The notes beneath the pieces are model-generated. The model ran no database searches. It worked only from the letters and a program-made list of their open reading frames with translations, and was not told the origin of the DNA. A DNA stretch of 64,000 nucleotides, from positions 310,001 through 374,000 of the forward strand of contig JAAXNY010000013.1 in the NCBI GenBank assembly GCA_013420905.1, written 5' to 3'. Made by a program: the position numbers and the translations under genes. Each line of letters starts with the position of its first letter. Within the stretch, counting starts at the first letter, position 1. This stretch comes from Collybia mongolica. Taxonomy: Eukaryota > Basidiomycota > Agaricomycetes > Agaricales > Clitocybaceae. Positions 1 through 11,650 of the stretch are shown piece by piece.

Positions 1-1244
1 CGTGGTGAGATATCCGAATGTACATCATCCCCAGCCCGTTGAAATCGCCCAGAAATGTGGAGATCTCCAGTTCTACCCCACCTGGAAGAATTCTAGGAGC
101 TTTTGATAACAACTCTTGATAAAATTCATAGGAGATCGTTTCGTTAGAGACGAGGCAGAGCTCGACTTCCTCGTAACCCGAGTTGACGTACATTCCCGCC
201 AATGCAGTGAAGTCTATAAACGGAGGGGACGGATATATTAGTGCGATGAGTAAGAATACAAGGGATCAATACCAACCCGGTACGCTTCCGTTATGCTCTA
301 TCATTTCTACAGAGAAGATTTAATAGGAAACGTATATATGAAACATAATAATCAACAAACCATGGCCTCTGTAAGTGTCGACCGTATCCCCTGGTCTCGA
401 CGTTTCACGCCCTCGTTCATCCATTTGAACTTACTGCAACTGCGGCTCCTCTGGGCGTACTCCATTCTTTGATTATGTTATTGATAAACGCGTCCATTTC
501 ACCCGTGAGGACATGCTTCCGAGTGCCTTGAGCCACGACGCCCGTACAAGACAGGAAGTTATAGAAAAGCAGTGGGAAACCGTATAATCGCGTGATTAAG
601 AGTGATGTGAGCCATGGAGGATGACCTTGGTTTTATACAGCGCGATTCCTGTGGATTACGCGGTACATACGTATCATGACCCGCAATATGGAACATAGTC
701 CTGAGTGCTTCATTTGCAGGGGACGTAAAAGGTTTTATATTAACCTTCCATCGTATTTTTGGCACTGTTGAGTGGCAGCAGCTGTACTACGAGCGTTAGC
801 CGAGTCGATGTTCCGAGATTTCAGTTCTCTCGGCCCTCAAACAAGCCCAATGGCTTATTGTGGAATATAGTACGCTGAATCTGGTGCAACGAGATTTGGA
901 TGGAGCCCCTCTCAAGCACTTTTCCTGTCGAACCAAACCTCTGCCCTCTCTCTACATCAGCAAATCCTGGGTCCCCTGCAGAGATCTGCTAGCAGCCCTG
1001 CATAGATACCCATAGACACCCATAGTGCCATAGATGCCATAGAGTAGGTTCTGTTGCTGTACACCTCTGTGCAGACCTCCATAGCTCTCAGCAGTTATAG
1101 CTAAATTTATGCTCATCTGTAAAGTGCTACGAGGTCCTGGATAGTTCCACTTTTTACTGGGCAGAGCATAAGAGATTACGGTTCCATTCTGTAGACACAC
1201 CCCTTGCTTTCGAGATTTGTACAGTCCGGGAGAATAGGGCAGAC
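1..1244. other. No gene recognised
   Basis: Only short open frames without recognisable motifs occur here. About 990-1040 has a short CCATAG-rich run. I see no RNA gene and no conserved coding exon. Confidence 0.4.
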
Positions 1245-1252
1245 AGTATTCC

Positions 1253-2322
1253 TAGGGCTGCACACCGTACCGTCTGACGGGTACGGCCATACAATCAACG
1301 GTCATGAGACGGGTACGGCTCGACCGTCCACCATCCGTAGTGTTTGGTCAGTCAAACCCCAACGGCTACGGGACGGGTACGGAGACGGCCGTTGTACGGT
1401 TATGTACGGTAGACGGTATCCATTGGGGGTAAAAAAAAATTACATTCCATACTGTACGCTAGGTATTCAACAACGTAGGGCTGCGTTTGCCTTTGCGCAG
1501 GCCAGATGTAACCGTTTCTTAACTAGCATTAGAATCCGGATGGTATCAGCATGGAGGCTTGCACGGCAGAGGGAAATGGTGTCCCGACCACTGGATTTTC
1601 GATGCGTCAAGTAGTTGGCCATCAGGTCCTCGAGCGGGCTGATCTGCCATATTGAGAAGGGGTCACGGTTGGGGGTTTGAGTTGTTTCTGCGAGCATTTT
1701 ATCCTGCCTCAGCCTCTCCATGAAAAATCTTGCTCGGCGACACTGTGAACGCGTTTCGATTTTTTTCAATTACGCGGAGTTGTCCTTTTGTTCCTCTTGC
1801 ACGCCCGCAATTCGATGATGAAAATTGAACCACAGATATTATCACTATTGGCTTGTAATACAATGAAAATATACTCCGTGTCCATTCTTGACTTGTTGAT
1901 GGCCCGCCCCGTGTGAGTACCATCCCAGGGACATTGTCACCGAATAGAATGGAAGAGATGGTAATTACATGAATAAGGAAATCTGAAACAACAGGATATA
2001 TTTCAGGTAGGGTGGTGCGGTCTGCATGTGCTTGGCACGGTGTTCAGCGGCGTCGGTGCAACAAGACATCAAAGCTTCACGTTGTGTTGTTACTGAACCT
2101 GTGGCATGTGGATGCGAAAAATAAAATAAAGTTTGATCGGGGATACCCGTCTAATACCGTCCAATGCCGTGGACGGCCGTCTTTCGACGGCAATGGACGG
2201 GTGTTGACCGTCCCGTCTACCGTCCCGTCAACGTGGTGAACCTGAGGCTGAACGGCACGGGTACGGTAACCGTACTACGGGTCCGTACATACCGTGAGGT
2301 ACGGTCACGGCGTGCAGCCCTA
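1253..2322. mobile_element. Non-autonomous hAT-type element (MITE-like)
   Basis: The ends are inverted repeats. The left end starts TAGGGCTGCACACCGTACCG and the right end reads inward TAGGGCTGCACGCCGTGACC, with 11 bp perfect followed by an imperfect match. The element is flanked by a perfect 8-bp target duplication AGTATTCC (1245-1252 and 2323-2330). An 8-bp duplication with TAG..CTA ends is the signature of the hAT superfamily. Both ends are rich in ACGGGTACGG-type units. The interior has no transposase frame, so it would need an enzyme supplied elsewhere. Confidence 0.88.
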
Positions 2323-2330
2323 AGTATTCC

Positions 2331-3796
2331 ATTACATTGCCACATTTTTAGTGAGATGGGGTTATTATCTATGAATTTAATAGGTAACGAGGATTACTCT
2401 AACCAAGTCTGACAGTCAATTGATAACATTACAAAGTCCCAGGCCATTGAGTATACTAACCTACAGTAGGCACAGGTGCAGGGCAATCCGTTTCTGACAG
2501 TTAGTGTAAATGGGTACAAATGAGTGTTTGCCTACCAATGATGCCTCAGGTTGATCATACAGTGCCATATGACTGTTCTGCCACAGGTTATTATGTGTAG
2601 AACTGTAGTGCAAGAGCATGCTTACCCTTAGTTGTAGATGTTAACAAAGGTGACATCTCCCCATGGTAAACCCTGCCAGCACTGCAGACTTCTTCGGCCA
2701 GCTTTCTGAATTGCGTCATGATCCACAGACACCCTTAGTCTTGGTCCAAGATACTGAGTTCTTCCTTGTTGGTCTGGTCTTGTCTAGCATGGCTGGTCAT
2801 TGAACATTGAGATGTGGAATTGTAAGGTGGGAGGAATTTGCCTCATAAACAGAACTTCGAATTGCCACCTCAGACCTCTGACAACACGGCAATATGGTTA
2901 AACCCGATGCCAGTAGACCCGTGACACTTCACATGACAGGTGCGGTAATCACATGGTATGGTCCGGCAACACCATACCCGTACCTGCCACACCACGGTTT
3001 GAACCAAGCTGTGCCCAACACTAGTCTTGGAGAATTTAGAATGGAACTTTGTCTTGAGATGTTCAACCCAGCGTTCATTGCCCTATCATGCAGTATGCAT
3101 CCTAAGTAAACTTAGACAAGGCACAAAAACCTGTATTTTGCATACATACAATAATGTTGGATTTTGAATTTTGAGTAAGTTCGGCCCAATTTTGCACAAC
3201 CTGCCAAACCAAGCATATCCCTGGGCAGATAAGGTAGTAAATATACAGAACTGTGTAGAAGTATGAGCCACTATGGATATCAGGACAGACAGGGTGGATT
3301 CTACACACAACTGCAAAGCACTGCAGAGTTCAGTACAACATCTATGGATGACTATGGGCACTACAAGGTCTGTCGGCTGATTGTGAGAAAAATCAGGGTT
3401 TGCTGATGTAACCATTTTCCCTTGAGGAGATGCAATGCCACTTGCTGCCCCCCACACTCCCATAAACCCAATTCCATCCACAGAGAACTCTGCATAAGAT
3501 CTGGGAGCCTCATCATTATGCACCCAATAGAAAACACACGACTATCCCCTCCTTGAAATCGAGTAAGCCAACTACTCTATACTTGCGGTGTCTCTGCGGT
3601 GCATCTATGAAGGATATTACAATTAGTCTAGAAGCGTAGTCAACCGTTGAGATATCTAAGCCCATAGGGGTGGTTCTCGAATGTACAATGAGGGTCTATA
3701 CAATGGTGATGGCACCAAAACTCAATGGGAAAGATGGGTTCTAGTTAAGGTTGGGGCCTTGGAATTTTTGATGCTTTAAAAGTGTGACAAGAGATA
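2331..3796. other. No gene recognised
   Basis: No supported coding exon. Around 2890-3010 there is a GC-richer stretch with inverted ACGGGT/ACCCGT and GGTGTGG/CCACACC words resembling the hAT termini upstream, possibly another decayed small element, but no clear terminal repeat or target duplication was found. Confidence 0.35.
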
Positions 3797-4072
3797 CACT
3801 GTGCACCTGGTGGGGGAGGTTTTTCCCTCACTTAATGGATGAAAGCAGCATTTTCTAAGTTTAGTGGATGAATCTAAAGGGTATGAAATTGGGATGAAAC
3901 TTCATCCCAGATATTTCATCCCGACGCTTCTTGATCTTTTACCACCACCATCCAACCGTGGGAATTCGTCCCTCCTGCACTAGGTCGTCCCTAAACTACC
4001 TAACACCTCATCCCTAATCAACATCGCCTTTCATCAGACCACTCTTTCGGCCTGGGCCACCATCCTTTTATA

Positions 4073-6989
4073 CACTGTGAAACTGAGAATAGATGAAATT
4101 CAACCCTGTGTTTCATCCTCTTAAATAATAGAAATAATACATTAAAAATATGAAATTCGTTCACTTAACAATCCTAAAATGTAATGAATTTCATCTTGAA
4201 GATGTTTGAAAACACACCCCCTGTGGGGGGAAAAATGGATGGAAAACCCCCCCTTAAGGTATAATTTAGTGGATGAATTTCATGCAAAATTTGTCCGTAT
4301 TCATACCCCCTGATTCTCGAGGCTATGGGATGAATTTCATTTCACCATAGGTGGAAAAAACAACCATTGTGGGAGGTAATTCCTATCAATATGGGATTAA
4401 TCTACTACCTTGATGGGTGAGAATAGCAATGTTTTTTGGGGTAACATTACTGCAAATTTTTGAGGCTATGGGATGAATTTCATACCATGATAGGTGAAAA
4501 TAATAGCCTTTGTAGGGATGGATTTCATACCATCACAGGTGAGAATAATAGCCTTTGTGGGGATTAATTCCATGCCATTTACATCACTTAAATTTGAATT
4601 CATTATTTCTTCCCTGTTATCAATAAACACACTTTGTTCATTTTGTACAGTTAAGGTTTAACATCCATAAGATCTAAGGTATTGTAATTTGAATGCTCTA
4701 TCAACTAGTATACCTCTGATTCATATCCCTCATTCCGAAGTTCCTGATCACCAGCATTACCAACCAGACTGCAAACGCAACACTGTGATTTGTTAGAACC
4801 ATGTATTGAGGTTAGTAATGAGAAAACTTACCCAAATTGCCCTATATAAATCCTTGTCATCCTGAAGCTGCGTCTGGAGACAGAACCCATTTCCAGCAAT
4901 GCCACACAGTGGGCATGGAATAGGACTCCCTACTTTTTCTTTAGCATGAGCAACTTTACATAAGGTGGTGAGTTCGGCTGGTCAGATTAGCATGATAAAG
5001 ATAAAAGAAAGTTAAGTAATGGATGGAAGTTGTTAGTCTTCGTGCACTGCCAGACTGCTCATTGTCTTTGTTGACCTTGTTGTAATGAAGTGATCTGTAA
5101 AATGGGTCAATGTTAATGTGCTTTGGATTAGATTGGGTTGACAGACATACTGAGACCCCCTCATTGTCCACCTGCACTTTGAGGTCAACGAAGTGGTGTA
5201 CCATGTTGAGGACATTGTCAGGCATGGTTTTATCCTGCATACTAATGATGTCCTTCGGTTTCCTGTAGGATCATTATTAGCATTTATTAATATTCTTAAC
5301 GAAGCCTTATAGTTTGTATTGGAATTCAAATGACTACTACAAGTATTATGATAGTAATTGTAATCTAACATTATACTAATTGTAATCTATCAATGAAGAG
5401 TGTTTACTACGAGGGGGAGGATGGGAGGCAGCAATGGGCAATGGTGGTGGTACGAGAGCAAGAAGGAAAGCGTGTGAAAGCGGCTGCCAACGCATTATAT
5501 AGCTCGGAATGTTCCACCGTCGGGCATCTCGGTCAACAAAGCCATGTGATCAAATCTGACGATGCTGACAAATATTTTTATTTATTTATTCAAATTGTAT
5601 ACTATTCATTATTAATAGGAGGCTGAAATATGTGCACCCACCATGTTTGAATGACCGGGTCGCAGGGAGGACCATTATGTTACGAGTTCTTTATCAACCC
5701 AGTTTTCGGGCAAAAAGGTGATTCATTCATTGATTCATATTTCAACACTGTGGGAAAATAATTCCATAATGGGATTTTTCTTCTCTTATGGCTTTTTACA
5801 GCATTTCTCCACAAATACAAAGTATTGTGACATAATTTGCATGTATTTGGGATGATTACATAATGCTTTTGATGATGCCATCAAAATTATGCATATCTAA
5901 TATTTCAAAGCGTCGCGTTTGAAAATTTATTTTGTGATTTTCTCCATAACCAGTAAAGCTATTAACTTTGTTTTTATATATTTGGAATGTACAAACATGG
6001 CTCTACAATTTCCTTGTTGAGCACATTTTTCCCACGGTCTATTTTGAGCGAAATATTAGAAATGTCCAGATTCAGCTAGTTTTGAAGGTCTGTGTGTTAT
6101 GCCAGGGGTGGATAAACATTTTATAATAACAATGACCCTGACCAAACATAACCCTTGTGGGAAATTATGCTAAACATTGGAATAATCAACAACTACTACT
6201 ATATTTACCTGAAATACAAAGAGGATTGATTTCTCTATTTATTGTCACATGTCACATGATCTATCCCACCACATAAGTATACCAAATACATGACAACAAT
6301 CTGAATGCTTATTTAGTGTCCATGATCCTGGGAAATAGTTAGTTCTGACGGTTTTTGTGTTTTCTCCATAGCCAGGCAAGCTATGGCATTGGGTTTTGTG
6401 CACAGGCATTGCTTGTTTACTTTGTAACATTTTCCCATGGTCACATGACCTCCATAAACTATCACCTATGTTGTTTCTAGTCATTTACAACTTCCTGAAT
6501 GTGGAATGGACTTATTTCTCCTAAGAAAAGAAATAAAGAACAAGTACCTGCCACACAGTGTGTTGGCCCACTCCACCCAAGTCTAAGGCAGTAAAGTCAT
6601 CCCATAAACCCACTATTTGTGGGATGAAATACCTTCTATGCTGAACTTAAATCATCCCACATATTCCACCTTTGATGGGATGAAAGTTCACTCTCTAATA
6701 GATTAAAATGATCTAATAAAACCCACCCATTATAGGATGAAATTCCCCTCTTTTTCACTGGATTAAAATTGTCCCATAAAATTCACCTCTAATGGGATGA
6801 AAGTTCACACCACTAAGGGATGAGAATTTCTGAAATTATCAGAGCAGAAATTCATTCTCTCAAGGGATGAAATATCTGGGATGAAGTTTCATCCCAATTT
6901 CATACCCTTTAGATTCATCCACTAAACTTAGGAAATGCTGCTTTCATCCATTAAGTGGGGGAAAAACCTCCCCCACCAGGTGCACAGTG
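4073..6989 (+). mobile_element. Nested CACTG-ended element
   Basis: It begins with the E1 terminus at 4073 and ends with the inverted E2 terminus at 6989, inside the outer element. Subterminal DNA carries many degenerate copies of GGGATGAATTTCAT, which is close to its own reverse complement. The interior holds a minus-strand exon-like patch (4739-5240) and a further CACTGTG..CACAGTG pair at 5746 and 6560 that may mark yet another insertion. An alternative pairing is E2 to E2 (3797-6989), which would have the 4-bp flank GATA on both sides (3793-3796 and 6990-6993); I cannot decide between the two. Confidence 0.55.
4739..5240 (-). pseudogene. Exon-like fragment with CxxC zinc-knuckle-like motif
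   Basis: On the minus strand about 4977-4840 reads as a coding exon containing CPLCGIAGNGFC and ending at a good donor (GTAAGT). The next acceptor (TTTGCAG) leads to a short last exon ending in a stop near 4739. Upstream, 5240-4956 is open with a protein-like composition. I do not recognise the family. It lies inside a DNA element, so it is either an element gene remnant or a captured host gene. The joins between pieces are uncertain. Confidence 0.35.
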
Positions 6990-7849
6990 GATAGTAGTGA
7001 TGAGGGGGAAGAGGATGGGGACCAGAAGGGTGAGGACCAGGAGGATGAGGACCAGGAGGATGAGGAAGGGAATGAATCAGAAGCCTACTAATCATTAGAA
7101 TATTGTTAAATGTTGAATCACACAAATTTAAACATCTATAAGAAGATGAAATATCCAAATAAAAATGAGTGCATTTCAACCTTTCAATGGATGAAAAGTT
7201 AGTACTACTTTCATCCGAAAACAATCCAGTAAAATGATGAAAAAGAGGATGAATTTAAGTGAGGAAAATGGGATGAATTCAAACATATGATTTTCATCTC
7301 TCATAAAATGCCAGTATTTTTGCCCTTAATAGTATGAAATTCATCCCTCATGTAAGACTTGCAAGGGTGTTATTTCTGCCCTTAATAGTATGAAATTCAT
7401 CCTTTTTGAAAGGTTAATATAGCACCCTTGATAGTAAGAAATTCATCCCATGAGGGTGAATTATGAGGGGTATGAATATGGACAAATTTTGCATGAAATT
7501 CATCCACTAAATTATACCTTAAGGGGGGGTTTTCCATCCATTTTTCCCCCCACAGGGGGTGTTTTTTCAAACATCTTTGAGATGAAATTCATTACATTTT
7601 AGGATTGTTAATTGAATGAATTTCATATTTTTAATGTATTATTTCTCTTATTTAAGAGGATGAAACACAGGGTTGAATTTCATCTATTCTCAGTTTCACA
7701 GTGAATTTTGCTCTTATCCTCTCGATGACTTTTGTACATCTCTGCAACATTAACACAGTCATTCTGTGCTTTACAGTATGTGACCCATTCAAGCATTTCA
7801 TGACGTTCATGAGTCCAATTCCCAGGATGCTTATCAACAGCTGTTACAC

Positions 7850-8034
7850 ATGTTGCAGTCAATTTTCTCACAAACCCCGACATTAACCAACACACAAGCA
7901 ATAAAAAAGAGGCGTGCAGAACTGAGGGAGCGAGCTGGCCAATTCCGCATTCTCATTGTTGGCAGAGCCAATGTGGGAAAGACAACTATCCTCAAGAAGA
8001 TCTGTAACACAATCAATGATCCTGAGATCTACAA
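7850..8034 (+). pseudogene. Captured P-loop GTPase (G-domain) gene fragment
   Basis: The open frame contains a Walker A/G1 motif GRANVGKTTILKKIC preceded by a charged stretch (KKRRAELRERAGQFRILIV). This arrangement is typical of the small G-domain proteins that are abundant in agaricomycetes. The frame stops being gene-like exactly where the E1 terminus starts at 8035, so the gene is cut by, or captured between, two CACTG-ended elements. Only the first 60 or so residues remain; G2-G5 motifs are absent. About 7704-7840 on the minus strand is a second, unrecognised coding-like scrap. Confidence 0.6.
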
Positions 8035-8465
8035 CACTGTGAAACTGAGAATAGATGAAATTCAACCCTGTGTTTCATCCTCTTAAATAATAGAAATAAT
8101 ACATTAAAAATATGAAATTCATTCACTTAACAATCCTAAAATGTAATGAATTTCATCTTGAAGATGTTTGAAAACACACCCCCTGTGGGGGGAAAAATGG
8201 ATGGAAAACCCCCCCTTAAGGTATAATTTAGTGGATGAATTTCATGCAAAATTTGTCCATATTCATACCCCCTGATTCTCGAGGCTATGGGATGAATTTC
8301 ATTTCACCATAGGTGGAAAAAACAAGCATTGTGGGAGGTAATTCCTATCAATATGGGATTAATCTACTACCTTGATGGGTGAGAATAGCAATGTTTTTTG
8401 GGGTAACATTACTGCAAATTTTTGAGGCTATGGAATGAATTTCATACCATGATAGGTGAAAATAA
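8035..8465 (+). mobile_element. Third copy of the CACTG element, 5' arm only
   Basis: This is a direct repeat of 4073-4503 with only scattered differences, beginning at the same CACTGTGAAACTGAG terminus. It stops abruptly after GAAAATAA where the LINE begins, so the LINE inserted into or replaced the rest of this copy. Confidence 0.75.
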
Positions 8466-8466
8466 A

Positions 8467-8600
8467 GGGGGCACAATGGAGTAGCGGTTATTGCTGCAAA
8501 AAGTTGTGCTCCCATCAGGGTGGCTGTGCAACATCCTAAGGGTTGAGGGTTCGATTCCCGCTCAGGCAGATTACCTAAGATTTGCCACCAGCTAATGAGT
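8467..8600 (+). promoter_or_regulatory. tRNA-like pol III promoter at the LINE 5' end
   Basis: A perfect B box GGTTCGATTCC lies at 8548-8558. An A-box-like AGTAGCGGTTATTGC lies about 60 bp upstream, starting near 8480. This is the spacing of an internal tRNA or SINE promoter. It starts right at the 5' junction of the LINE, so it would be inherited by every full-length copy. Whether it drives transcription is inference. Confidence 0.6.
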
Positions 8601-9287
8601 TCCCCGGCGTGGGAATCAAATCTGGATTAGGTAATCCCTTGGTAAAGGATATTCAAAGCTGGAAATACCGGCGCCTGATCTAGAGCTCTATGGCCACCAG
8701 TGATGTGACAGTCACTGGACTACCCCAAGTGGCAACACCCCCAAGGTGATACCTTAAGTGGCAACCCTGGGGCCAAAAGGATAGGGGACAGTAAGATCAG
8801 GAATGGGGATTATAACACTCCGACCCTGGCGCAGAGGGGACAGGACACCTGACTCCTATGAGCATGGTAATACCAGTAATAGCCCTCCCCAATGGCTGCT
8901 TGTAGGATGTTAGTCATCAGCAGGGCATTAGCTCCATAAGTAACTCCAGAGAGACCAAATTAAGGCTCATAGCACATCTGGTTGGCTGATGGCGAGACAG
9001 AGACTCTGGACAGATTGGGGATCCGGGCCAGAAGGCATCACCAAACCATCTGCCAGGGGACGGGAAATGTTCAACACATGGGCCATAGCCGGATGGGGTA
9101 GTCCCCCTCCCCGGGCTCGAGAGATCTAAATCCTCTGTCGGTGCCCCTGGGTATAATAGATCCAGGTTGGTGCTTAAGTTGAAGCCATGGTGTTGGTGCT
9201 GCCAGTTAAATCTGAAGCTTGTCACAGGTGTTGCAAGAGGGGCCCTAAACTTCACCAGCCCCACCTCCCCAGGACCAAGAGGAAACC

Positions 9288-11018
9288 TTGGAGGGGGTGG
9301 AGATGAACTTCTTCCAGGAGAGCTTTGACGACCCTGCTGATGCCTTCCTCCCAACTGGTTCGAAAGAATTGGTGGAGATTGACATCCAGGCGGCTACCTC
9401 ATTGCTCCATAACACAACAGAGCTCATGAACCTCTGGACTGAAAAGGGATACCGCATCCCTGCACACCTCACTGACACCTTTGCCACTGAGCTCCTCCAG
9501 GTCGTATACTCAGCCTCCGAAATCAGCCTCATACGGCATGTTGCCAATGGGACCTCTCAAGTCACCGCCCTACAACAGGTCATTGACAGCCTTTGGAGCC
9601 AGCTCCCCCCTGACACTCCCCCCCCCCCTAAGTATGGTCCCCCTGGGTCAGGGCAAATGCTACCTCTGACCCTGCAGGTCTCTGCAGGCCCCAAAGGAAG
9701 CTCATCCCAGCTCAGTTGTCCAGAGGGCCTCTGCCTCCCCCCCCTCAGTTGTCCAGATGGCCTCTGCCTCCCCCCCCTTGGCCAACCCCGGCCTCGTTTG
9801 CATCTATGGCAGCTGCTACTGCCCCTCTCCCCCAACCTCCCCCTTCTAAGAGGAGGAAGGGTGCCGCTGCCACGGCGGAGGGACTAGTCCAAATGGCCAA
9901 GTCTTTCCCCTCGGCTCCCAACACATCCATTGTCCAAGCGCAACAGATCGTTGTGGGCAGGGCTGCCAACTCCCGCACCAATGCTGAACAGGCTTGTGCC
10001 AACATGAAGCGTTCCACCACCCACGGTTCCTCTCGGAAAGAAGTTGTGGTCTTCTGCTCCCCGCCGGTGTACTGGGACAATGCGTGCATTATACCAACGA
10101 TTAACAGCATTCTTGGTTCTAATCATCAAACCATCTGCGCCATTGTGGAAACACAGAACCATCTTGGGGGTTTGTCCCTCATCATGGATTCTGTGCCTTC
10201 CAAAGACGACCTCCAAGTCCTCTACCAGTTCTTTGACGCCAAGGTGAAGGAGGCTCAAGGGGCCAAAACAGAGACACGGGTCAAGGTTGGGTCCTCCAAG
10301 ACCTTCCTCTGCATCCCCAACTTCCCCTTCTTTGGTACCACCATCACATATGATGAGTCCGGGAAGCCCATTCCCATCACTCCTTTGGAGGTCAAGACTA
10401 TCCTTGAATCCTGCAAATGGAAAGGTGCAATCCATCTGTACCAGGGGGCACTCCCCCGCATGGTCAGAAACTCCAAAATGTCAGACTCATGTGTTCTTTG
10501 ACATTTATGATTCTCATGGAGGCACCCACCTCTGCAGCCTTCGGAACAAGAACTTCATGCTTGGGTCCCAGTCCTTGACCATCTTACCCGCTGATAAGCG
10601 GATAGGAGTCCCTATCTGCACAAAGTGCTGGAGGTTTGGCCACCGCAAGGAGGTCTGTCCCTTCAGAGCTCAACTGTGCTCCTACTGTGGCGGGCCCCAT
10701 GATGCCTGCAACCACCGTGACCTGGCGGCGTGCTGCAAGGCCGCCCCCAAGGCCACCCCACCAAGACTTGCCACACCAGCAGGTCATAAGTGCCCCCATG
10801 CCTCCCGATGTGTCAACTGTGGCCTTGCCCATGAGTCTGACAACAGGAAGTGTTCCTTTTGGAAACACCGCTACAATGCCAAATGGCTAACGGCCAAGTA
10901 CACTGCCCAGAAGGTAGGTGACAAGCTCTTACACTTCGTGCCCTCTGCTGATACCCCCTTCCCTACCGTTACAGGAGACAGGCTCCGAGGACGCAGGGAG
11001 GGTACTCAAGTGATTTGA
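9288..11018 (+). pseudogene. LINE ORF1 (gag-like nucleic-acid-binding protein), frameshifted
   Basis: The predicted product has a helical N-terminus, a proline-rich linker, a conserved middle domain and a C-terminal cluster of Cys/His knuckles (CTKCWRFGHRKEVCP, CSYCGGPHDACNH, CVNCGLAHESDNRKC), the usual ORF1 RNA-binding module. The reading frame moves twice: once between about 9716 and 9887, where there are long C runs (9609, 9738 and 9770) that favour slippage, and back again at about 10481-10501. The two shifts compensate, so N- and C-terminal parts share a frame. ORF1 ends at a TGA (11016-11018), 18 bp before the ATG of ORF2 in the same frame. Confidence 0.75.
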
Positions 11019-11650
11019 CAAAAAGTTACTTGATTAATGTCTAGTACAACTTGTAATGTAAATATGCTCAGAACCTACTGCCAAAATGTTGGGTGCAAAC
11101 AACACTGGACAGTTGACCTGTTAGAACACCGCAAGGACATCACTGACATTCTCTTCCTGCAGGAGCTGCCATGGGCCACTGTACAGTATACAGCCTCCCT
11201 GACTGAAAAAGACGGGGTCCCCATCAGGGGACCACCCATCCACCCGGACTGGATTCCCATGTTCCCCAAAGGGTTTGATGCTGCTGAAGATTGGCCACAC
11301 GTCATGGCCTACGTCAACCAAGCTATCTGCTCAGTGAAACCTAAGCTCCGATCAGACATCATTAACCACCACGATGTCATGCTCATCACTGTATGAGGTC
11401 ATCTTGGCCCAGTGCATCTGATGAATGTTTACTCAGATGAGAATGGATTAGCGATCCAATTCCTTGAGGATCATCTGGATGAATTCCCCAATGTTAGCTA
11501 TATGGGGGGTGATTTTAATTGCCCCTCAGCACATTGGGATGCTACCCTCAATCATGAGCACCCCATGGCCAACAGGCTCATGGAGTGCACAGCCGCCCTC
11601 AGCCTTGAGAGGATTGCCCCCCCCTCGGGCTGGGTCATGCATCAGCCATA

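Larger units (their letters stand above)
3797..7703 (-). mobile_element. Outer CACTG-ended DNA element, host of a nested copy
   Basis: Two kinds of terminus occur, both opening with CACTGTG. Type E2 (CACTGTGCACCTGG...) opens at 3797, and type E1 (CACTGTGAAACTGAG...) closes, inverted, at 7703. The same pair in opposite order bounds 4073-6989. The simplest reading is one element family with different E1 and E2 ends, one copy inserted in another. The E1 arms at 4073-4311 and 7465-7703 are near-identical inverted repeats. So are the E2 arms at 3797-3927 and 6859-6989. CACTG ends suggest the CACTA/EnSpm superfamily, but no clean 2-3 bp target duplication is visible. The sequence is filled with degenerate GGATGAATTTCAT units and has no transposase. 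Confidence 0.6.

Noticed and set aside
1204..1614. A 136-codon open frame across the hAT element end
   Set aside because: It crosses the element border and is made of ACGGGTACGG repeats.
5746..6560. A fourth CACTGTG-ended element inside the nested one
   Set aside because: Terminal similarity is limited to seven bases and no target duplication is visible; noted only as a possibility.
9716..10110. A minus-strand open frame opposite LINE ORF1
   Set aside because: It is the shadow of ORF1 codons; no independent motif.
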